Assembly: GCF_000720185.1 (NCBI RefSeq)
Contig: NZ_JOIY01000022.1
Span: 1-64,000 of the forward strand
Length of the DNA stretch: 64,000 nt
Origin: Streptomyces sp. NRRL S-340
Lineage (GTDB): Bacteria > Actinomycetota > Actinomycetes > Streptomycetales > Streptomycetaceae
Direction of reading: 5' to 3'
Shown one piece after another: positions 59,049-64,000 of this stretch (its first letter is position 1; each line of letters opens with the position of its first letter). The notes beneath the pieces are model-generated. The model did no database searches. It was given only the letters and a program-made list of their open reading frames with translations, and was not told the origin of the DNA. Made by a program: the position numbers and the translations under genes.

Positions 59049-60443
59049 ATGGAACGTCACGACGGCCGGCCGCCGGCCGGCCGGTCCCGGGCCCTCGGGC
59101 AGCGGGGCGGTGCGGGTCCGGCGGCCGGAGAGCCGCCGGACTCCCCGCTGGACCAGCTCCTCGCCGCCTGCGAAGTCCTGATGAGCGGCGTGGGCGAGGC
59201 CTCCGTGCGCGCGGTCGCGGCCGGCGCTCTCGCCGCCTACGACGCGCTCGACGACGACGGCAGGCGGTTCTTCTTCACCCACATCACCCAGGCCTACGAC
59301 GCCGACCCCGATCAGGTCCGTGCCGCCTACCGCCGCTGGGAGGACGCCCGCAGCGCCGGGTCGGGGGGTGAGGAGGAGCTGGTCCGGCTCTTCGACGTGG
59401 TGGAGCCGGCCCGCCAGCAGCTGCTCCGCCGGATGAACCACGCGCCGAACGCCACGCTCGCCCTGGTCGGGATGCGCGCGGACCTGCGCAGGCTGATGCG
59501 CGATCACCCCGAGCTGGGGCCCCTCGACCACGACTTCCACCACCTGCTCACCTCGTGGTTCAACCGAGGGTTTCTCCGCATGGCGGAGGTCACCGGGGAC
59601 GCGCCGGAGGAGCTGCGCCGGCACCTGGTGCGGGGCGAGAAGATCCACCCGATGCGGAACACGGCCGAGCTGCGCCGTCGCCTGGAGCCGGACGACCGTG
59701 CCGTCTACGCGTTCTTCCATCCGGCCACCGGGGAAGTACCGCTGATCTTCGTGGAGATCGCGCTGGTGCGCGGTGTGCCGGACCGCATCGCTCCGCTGCT
59801 GGAGCCCGGGCCGCCGCTCAGCCCCGCGGAGGCGGACACGGCGGCCCTCTACTCGATCAACAACGCCTTGGACGGTCTGGCCGGGGTCTCCTTCGGCAGC
59901 TTCCTCATCAAGCAGGTCATCGAGCAGGTGGGCGAACGGCTGCCCCGTCTGAGGCAGTTCGTCACGCTCTCGCCGCTGCCCGGATTCCGGCGCTGGCTGG
60001 GTGAACAGGCCGGGCAGGACGCCGAGCTGGGACTGCTCGTCCGTGAGCTGGACGCCTTGGCGGGTCCGGCGGAACTCGGCGCGGCGGACGCCGGACGGAT
60101 CCGCGCCCGCCTCCTTCCCGCCCTGGCCCGCTACGTCACGGTCGAGCGGCGCGAGGACGGGCGCCCCCTCGACCCGGTCGCCCGCTTCCACCTGCGTAAC
60201 GGGGCCGCCGCCTGGCAGTTGAACTGGCCGGCGAACGACTCGGCCGAGGCCTGGCGGCAGTCGTACGGCGCGATGATCAACTACCGCTACGAACCGGGGG
60301 AGCTGGAGCGCCGGCACGAGGAATTCGTGCGCCACGGCACCGTAGCCCTCGGCGGACCGCTGCGCGACGCCTTCCCCGGGGCCGGGGCAGCGCCCCGCCC
60401 CGGAAACGCTCCGCCCGCCCCCACCCCCTCGAACGATCGATGA
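59049..60443 (+). CDS. matA: Malonyl-CoA decarboxylase
   Basis: 464 residues. It converts malonyl-CoA to acetyl-CoA and CO2. FHPATGEVPLIFVEIALVRG, YSINNALDGLAGVSFGSFLIKQV, TLSPLPGFRRWL and the C-terminal RFHLRNGAAAWQLNWPANDSAEAWRQSYGAMINYRY are the conserved blocks of the MCD family, including the His and Ser thought to be catalytic. The first 35 residues and the last 30 are low-complexity. ATG 59049 follows GGAAGGTG. The next gene (malonyl-CoA synthetase) starts 16 nt after the stop, so together they turn malonate into acetyl-CoA. Confidence 0.92.
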   Translation: MERHDGRPPAGRSRALGQRGGAGPAAGEPPDSPLDQLLAACEVLMSGVGEASVRAVAAGALAAYDALDDDGRRFFFTHITQAYDADPDQVRAAYRRWEDARSAGSGGEEELVRLFDVVEPARQQLLRRMNHAPNATLALVGMRADLRRLMRDHPELGPLDHDFHHLLTSWFNRGFLRMAEVTGDAPEELRRHLVRGEKIHPMRNTAELRRRLEPDDRAVYAFFHPATGEVPLIFVEIALVRGVPDRIAPLLEPGPPLSPAEADTAALYSINNALDGLAGVSFGSFLIKQVIEQVGERLPRLRQFVTLSPLPGFRRWLGEQAGQDAELGLLVRELDALAGPAELGAADAGRIRARLLPALARYVTVERREDGRPLDPVARFHLRNGAAAWQLNWPANDSAEAWRQSYGAMINYRYEPGELERRHEEFVRHGTVALGGPLRDAFPGAGAAPRPGNAPPAPTPSNDR

Positions 60444-60459
60444 GAGAGGAACACCCCTG

Positions 60460-61986
60460 ATGGCACCACCCCTGCCCACCATCTACCGGTCCTTCGCCGA
60501 GCAGGTGCGGCGGCAGCCGGACCGAGCGGCCTTCGAGCTGCCCGGCGGCCGGCGGATCACCTACCGCGAGACGGCGCGGACCGTGGAACGGATCGCCGCC
60601 CGGCTCGTCGCCGACGGCGTCACCCCCGGTGACCGGGTCGCCATGCAGGTGGACAAATCCCCGGAGGCCATCGCGCTGTATCTGGCGACGCTGCGGATCG
60701 GTGGCGTCTTCCTGCCGCTCAACACCGCGTACACCGACGCGGAGACGGATTACTTCCTCGGCGACGCCCGGCCGCGTGTGCTGGTCTGCTCCCCGCAGCG
60801 GCGGGCCGGCCACGCGCACCGAGAAGGGGACGGCCTCGTCGTCGAGACCCTCGGAGCCCAGGGCGACAGCACCCTGATGGAGGGCGACGGACACCACGAC
60901 GAGGTCTTCGACGCGTCGGCCGACGACCCGGCGGCGATCCTCTACACCTCCGGCACCACCGGACGCTCCAAGGGCGCGGTGCTGACCCACGGCAACCTCG
61001 CCTCCAACTGCCGGGCACTGCTGGAAGCATGGCGGTTCACCGACCAGGACCGGCTGATCCACGCCCTGCCGATCTTCCACGTCCACGGGCTCTTCGTCGC
61101 CGCGAACATGGCCCTGGCGGCCGGTGCCTGCATGTACTACCTGCCGAAGTTCGACGTGGACACGGTGGTGGACCTGCTGCCCCGGGCCACGGTGCTCATG
61201 GGCGTGCCCACCTTCTACACCCGGTTGCTGAAGAGCGACCGGCTCACCCCGGAGGCCTGCGCGTCGATGCGGCTGTTCGTCTCCGGCTCGGCCCCCCTGC
61301 TCGCGAGCGACCACCAGGCCTTCGAGGCCCGCACGGGCCACGCCATCCTGGAGCGTTACGGGATGACCGAGACCGGTATGAACACCACCAACCCGTACGA
61401 GGGCGGCCCGCGCAAACCCGGCACCGTCGGCAAGCCGCTGCCCGGCACGGAGATCAGGGTGGTGGACGGCGAGACCGGGCGGACGCTGCCCGACGGTGAG
61501 GTCGGCAGTGTCGAGGTGCGCGGCCCCAACGTCTTCAGCGGGTACTGGCAGATGCCCGAGAAGACGGCGGCCGAGTTCCGCGCGGACGGCTTCTTCATCA
61601 CCGGTGACCTGGGCCGCATCGACGAGGACGGCTATCTGTGCATCGTCGGCCGGGGCAAGGACCTGGTGATCTCGGGCGGCTACAACATCTACCCGAAGGA
61701 GATCGAGGAACTGCTCGACGCCCACCCGGCGGTCCTGGAGTCCGCCGTGATCGGTGTACCGCACCCGGACTTCGGGGAGACGGTCGTGGCCGTCGTCGTC
61801 CCGGCGCCGGGCCAGGAACCCCGGGAGAGCGAACTGCTGGAGTTCATCGCCGGCGACCTCGCCCGGTTCAAGCACCCGCGCGCCGTACGCGTCGAGGAGG
61901 CGCTGCCGCGCAACGTGATGGGGAAGGTGCAGAAGGCCGAGCTGCGCAAGCGCTACCGGGACCTGTTCGCGGGCTCGGACGCCTGA
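60460..61986 (+). CDS. matB: Malonyl-CoA synthetase (malonate-CoA ligase)
   Basis: 508 residues of the ANL adenylate-forming superfamily. Signature P-loop YTSGTTGRSKG (about 162-172), the A5 motif RYGMTETGMNT, the A7/A8 region TGDLGRIDEDGYLCIVGRGKDLVISGGYNIYPKEIE, and the A10 catalytic Lys in PRNVMGKVQK are all present. Length and context with a malonyl-CoA decarboxylase make MatB the best call; it activates malonate, and often methylmalonate, with ATP and CoA. ATG 60460 follows GAGAGAGGA. In streptomycetes MatB can also supply extender units for polyketide synthesis. Confidence 0.9.
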   Translation: MAPPLPTIYRSFAEQVRRQPDRAAFELPGGRRITYRETARTVERIAARLVADGVTPGDRVAMQVDKSPEAIALYLATLRIGGVFLPLNTAYTDAETDYFLGDARPRVLVCSPQRRAGHAHREGDGLVVETLGAQGDSTLMEGDGHHDEVFDASADDPAAILYTSGTTGRSKGAVLTHGNLASNCRALLEAWRFTDQDRLIHALPIFHVHGLFVAANMALAAGACMYYLPKFDVDTVVDLLPRATVLMGVPTFYTRLLKSDRLTPEACASMRLFVSGSAPLLASDHQAFEARTGHAILERYGMTETGMNTTNPYEGGPRKPGTVGKPLPGTEIRVVDGETGRTLPDGEVGSVEVRGPNVFSGYWQMPEKTAAEFRADGFFITGDLGRIDEDGYLCIVGRGKDLVISGGYNIYPKEIEELLDAHPAVLESAVIGVPHPDFGETVVAVVVPAPGQEPRESELLEFIAGDLARFKHPRAVRVEEALPRNVMGKVQKAELRKRYRDLFAGSDA

Positions 61987-62018
61987 TCCGTGGCGGGTCC
62001 GGCAGGAGCGGGCACGAA

Positions 62019-62049
62019 GTGAAGGGCCGTCGAGGAGGCGGCCCTTCAC
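62019..62049 (+). terminator. Terminator of the mat operon
   Basis: GTGAAGGGCCG (62019-62029) pairs perfectly with CGGCCCTTCAC (62039-62049) over a 9-nt loop, 33 bp after the matB stop. There is no T tract. It could also stop the convergent symporter transcript. Confidence 0.7.
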
Positions 62050-62287
62050 CTCGTGTCCGTGGCCCGCCGGGAACGGAGCCGAGCCTCACCCGTGACGTGA
62101 TCCGGGAGCGGGGGAGCGGGGGAGCGCGGGGAACGCGTGGGGCCGACGGGCGGCGCGCGGCCCACGCCGCGCGCCGCCCGGCCGCCGGTCCGTCGGCCTC
62201 GGCGGACCCGTCGTCCCCGGTCCCGCCGGCCTCGGCAGCCCCGTCACCGGCAGTCTCGTCACCGGCAGTCCCGTCGGCCCCGGCCGG

Positions 62288-63715
62288 TCAGTTGGCCTCG
62301 GCCGGGGCCGGGGTGAGCGTGCGGGACCGCACGACGAGCTGGGCGACGGCCGTCACCACCAGGTTCGGGACGAGGGCGATGAGCCCGGTGTCGACCGTGC
62401 CGACGTCCACGCCCGCGAAGGTGAGCCAGACCAGGACGCCGACTCCGGTCAGGATGCCGAGCAGCGCGGGCACCGCGTCCAGACGGACCTTCTTCGCCAG
62501 GCCCATGACGATCGCCGGGGCGAGCTGGGTGAGGCCTCCGTAGGTGAGCAGCAGCAGGTCGGACAGGAGCCCGGGCCTGGTCAGGCCGAGGAGCAGGGCG
62601 AGGCCGGCGGCCGCGACGACGCACAGGTGGTTGGTGCGCAACTGCGCACGTTCGTTGCGGACGCTGAGCAGGTTGCGCGACAGCAGGCTGGAGATCCCGA
62701 CGACGATGGCCGCGGACGGCACCATCGCCGCCGAGGCCGCGGCGACGGCGACGATGCCGACGAGCCAGCCGGGCAGCGTCTGGCCCGCCAGGGTCAGGGC
62801 GACGGCGTTCGAGGGCGAGCCCGGCTTCACGAGCAGGATCCCGGCGAACCCGACGATCACGGGGATGCCGAGCGCGATCTGGTAGAGGGGCAGCCAGACC
62901 GCGTTCTTGCGCAGTGCGCGCCCGCTGCCGGCGGCGAGGACCGGCGGCCACAGGTGGGCCATGGTGCCGAGCCCGCCACCGATGCCGGAGACGACGACGG
63001 CGGTGACGAAGAACGTGGCGTCGTAGCCCTCCTGATGGAACGTCAGGAGGTCCGGACGGCTGTCCCGTACGGTCTCGAACAGGCCGCCGATGCCGCCGTG
63101 CACGGACAGTGCCACGCCGGCGATCAGGACCACCAGCCCGACGATCATCAGAGCGTCCTTGAGGTAGGCGACGCGTGCGATGCCGCGGATGCCGGACCAC
63201 AGGACGAAGGCGACGGTGAGGACGGTGGCGAGCACCATGCTCAGGTTCCCGCCCGTACGGCTGCCGGTGGCGAGCTGCACGATCAGCCCGAGCCCGGTGA
63301 TCTGGAGCTGGAGGTAGGGCAGCAGGAAGACGGCACCGACGACGGCGACGACCTTGCCGAGCAGGGGACTGCGGAAGCGGTCGGCGAAGAAGTCGGCCTG
63401 CGTCAAGTAGCCTCCCGCACTGCCCAGTTCACGCATGCGGGGCGCGGTGAAGTACTGCAGGACGAAGTTGATCGCGAGATAGCACAGCGCGAAGGAGGCG
63501 GCGACGCCGCCGCCGAAGGCGATGCCGGCGAGACCGAGGAAGCTGAAGGTCGTGAAGGACTCGCCCGCCTGCAGGAACCAGGTGGTGAAGGCGGAGAACC
63601 TGCGCTTGCCCACGGTCCATTCGCCGAACTCCCCGCGGCCCGGGCGGCGCCCGCTCATGCCGACGACGGCGATGGTCACGATGCCGGCCAGGGTGATGGC
63701 CATGGTGGTGTTCAC
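62288..63715 (-). CDS. Sodium:solute symporter (SSS family)
   Basis: 475 residues with about 13 hydrophobic helices. GEFGEWTVGKRRFSAFTTWFLQAGESFTTFSFLGLAGIAFGGG and LPYLQLQITGLGLIVQL are the conserved N-terminal sodium-site regions of the SSS family. The substrate is probably an organic acid. Its position convergent with the malonate genes makes malonate or a related dicarboxylate possible, but it is on the other strand and not in the operon. The GTG start at 63715 overlaps the DUF3311 stop (GTGA), so the two are translated together. Confidence 0.9.
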   Translation of the reverse strand: MNTTMAITLAGIVTIAVVGMSGRRPGRGEFGEWTVGKRRFSAFTTWFLQAGESFTTFSFLGLAGIAFGGGVAASFALCYLAINFVLQYFTAPRMRELGSAGGYLTQADFFADRFRSPLLGKVVAVVGAVFLLPYLQLQITGLGLIVQLATGSRTGGNLSMVLATVLTVAFVLWSGIRGIARVAYLKDALMIVGLVVLIAGVALSVHGGIGGLFETVRDSRPDLLTFHQEGYDATFFVTAVVVSGIGGGLGTMAHLWPPVLAAGSGRALRKNAVWLPLYQIALGIPVIVGFAGILLVKPGSPSNAVALTLAGQTLPGWLVGIVAVAAASAAMVPSAAIVVGISSLLSRNLLSVRNERAQLRTNHLCVVAAAGLALLLGLTRPGLLSDLLLLTYGGLTQLAPAIVMGLAKKVRLDAVPALLGILTGVGVLVWLTFAGVDVGTVDTGLIALVPNLVVTAVAQLVVRSRTLTPAPAEAN

Positions 63716-63957
63716 GCGGCGGCCTCCTCGTACGCGTCGCGCGTCACGTCGTCGCCCTCGCCGTCCTCGCCGGCGGGGTGGGCGAAGTGCTCGACGAGCG
63801 CGAGCGAAGCCGTCGTGCCCGCCGTCCACAGCAGGCACCAGGCGAGGACGGAGGGGAGGCCGAACCAGAGGTGCGGGCCGTTGACGAAGGGCAGGAAGGG
63901 GGTGCTGAGGAAAGCCACTACGGGCACGACGGCCCACAGGACGTGCGGTTTTCTCAT
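63712..63957 (-). CDS. DUF3311-type small membrane protein
   Basis: 81 residues with two hydrophobic helices (WAVVPVVAFLSTPFLPFV and FGLPSVLAWCLLWTAGTTASLALV) and an acidic C-terminus (EDGEGDDVTRDAYEEAAA). PFLPFVNGPHLWFGLP is the core of the DUF3311 family, which regularly precedes SSS symporters and probably serves as an accessory subunit. It overlaps the symporter start by 4 nt. ATG 63957 is close to the window end, so promoter elements lie just inside or beyond it. Confidence 0.88.
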   Translation of the reverse strand: MRKPHVLWAVVPVVAFLSTPFLPFVNGPHLWFGLPSVLAWCLLWTAGTTASLALVEHFAHPAGEDGEGDDVTRDAYEEAAA

Positions 63958-64000
63958 CGGGGCTCCATACGGCTACGGGAGGCGGGGGCGACGGCGTCCG

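Overview
The window is very GC-rich, with strongly third-position-GC-biased reading frames, rare TTA codons, and gene families typical of an actinomycete: a large LuxR regulator, a LacI regulator, a TPR-kinase fusion, an RsbRST stressosome, a Dyp peroxidase lipoprotein, a sortase-anchored surface protein and a rifampin phosphotransferase with its RAE promoter element. The source is almost certainly Streptomyces or a very close relative. No rRNA, tRNA or CRISPR array was seen. The region looks like accessory or chromosome-arm sequence: it opens with an insertion-sequence fragment, holds a decayed SDR gene, and carries a specialised-metabolite locus.

Layout. (1) 1-7437: end of a transposase, a 954-residue LuxR/AAA regulator divergent from a metallo-beta-lactamase-fold hydrolase and a type-B carboxylesterase, a broken SDR gene with a tandem duplication, and an alpha/beta hydrolase with a recognisable promoter and operator. 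(2) 7810-19329: a candidate RiPP (ribosomally made, modified peptide) cluster and the most notable part of the window. A 55-residue putative precursor peptide is followed by a hairpin, a radical SAM/SPASM enzyme, a NodU/TobZ-type carbamoyltransferase, a Fe(II)/2-oxoglutarate oxygenase, an MFS exporter, a CxxC flavoprotein of the dithiol-oxidase type, an SGNH hydrolase, a small protein ending in YPLF, a second carbamoyltransferase, and an 80-residue SxtJ-like membrane protein. A convergent methyltransferase closes the region. Genes from the oxygenase to the SxtJ-like protein are mostly overlapping or tightly coupled. The last four resemble the sxtI-sxtJ-sxtK carbamoylation module of saxitoxin clusters. 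The combination predicts a radical-SAM-crosslinked, hydroxylated and O-carbamoylated product, which I cannot match to a described RiPP class.

(3) 20224-28540: envelope functions. These are a large SdrD-B-like surface protein with a sorting signal and a TTA codon, a 29-bp repeat array plus paired hairpins, a membrane-anchored protein, a beta-helix lipoprotein with a TTA codon, a Tat-exported Dyp peroxidase, and two repeat-rich proteins of unknown function. (4) 28803-37639: a LacI regulator, a TPR/Ser-Thr kinase behind a promoter overlapped by twin CAAACGATTG boxes, an SDR, and small, secreted and lipoproteins. (5) 37976-40910: rifampin phosphotransferase (rph) with RAE. (6) 41412-49975: an MBL-fold protein, a tandem-AsnC regulator divergent from an MFS/M20-peptidase operon, and an SDR pair divergent from an XRE regulator.

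(7) 50600-57842: a stress-signalling island. MarR genes flank a SpoIIE-type phosphatase and a tightly coupled rsbR-rsbS-rsbT-(HATPase+PP2C)-rsbU-like operon, with a 25-bp near-perfect palindrome upstream. (8) 58197-63957: malonate use (GntR/FCD regulator divergent from malonyl-CoA decarboxylase and malonyl-CoA synthetase), convergent with a DUF3311/sodium-solute symporter pair.
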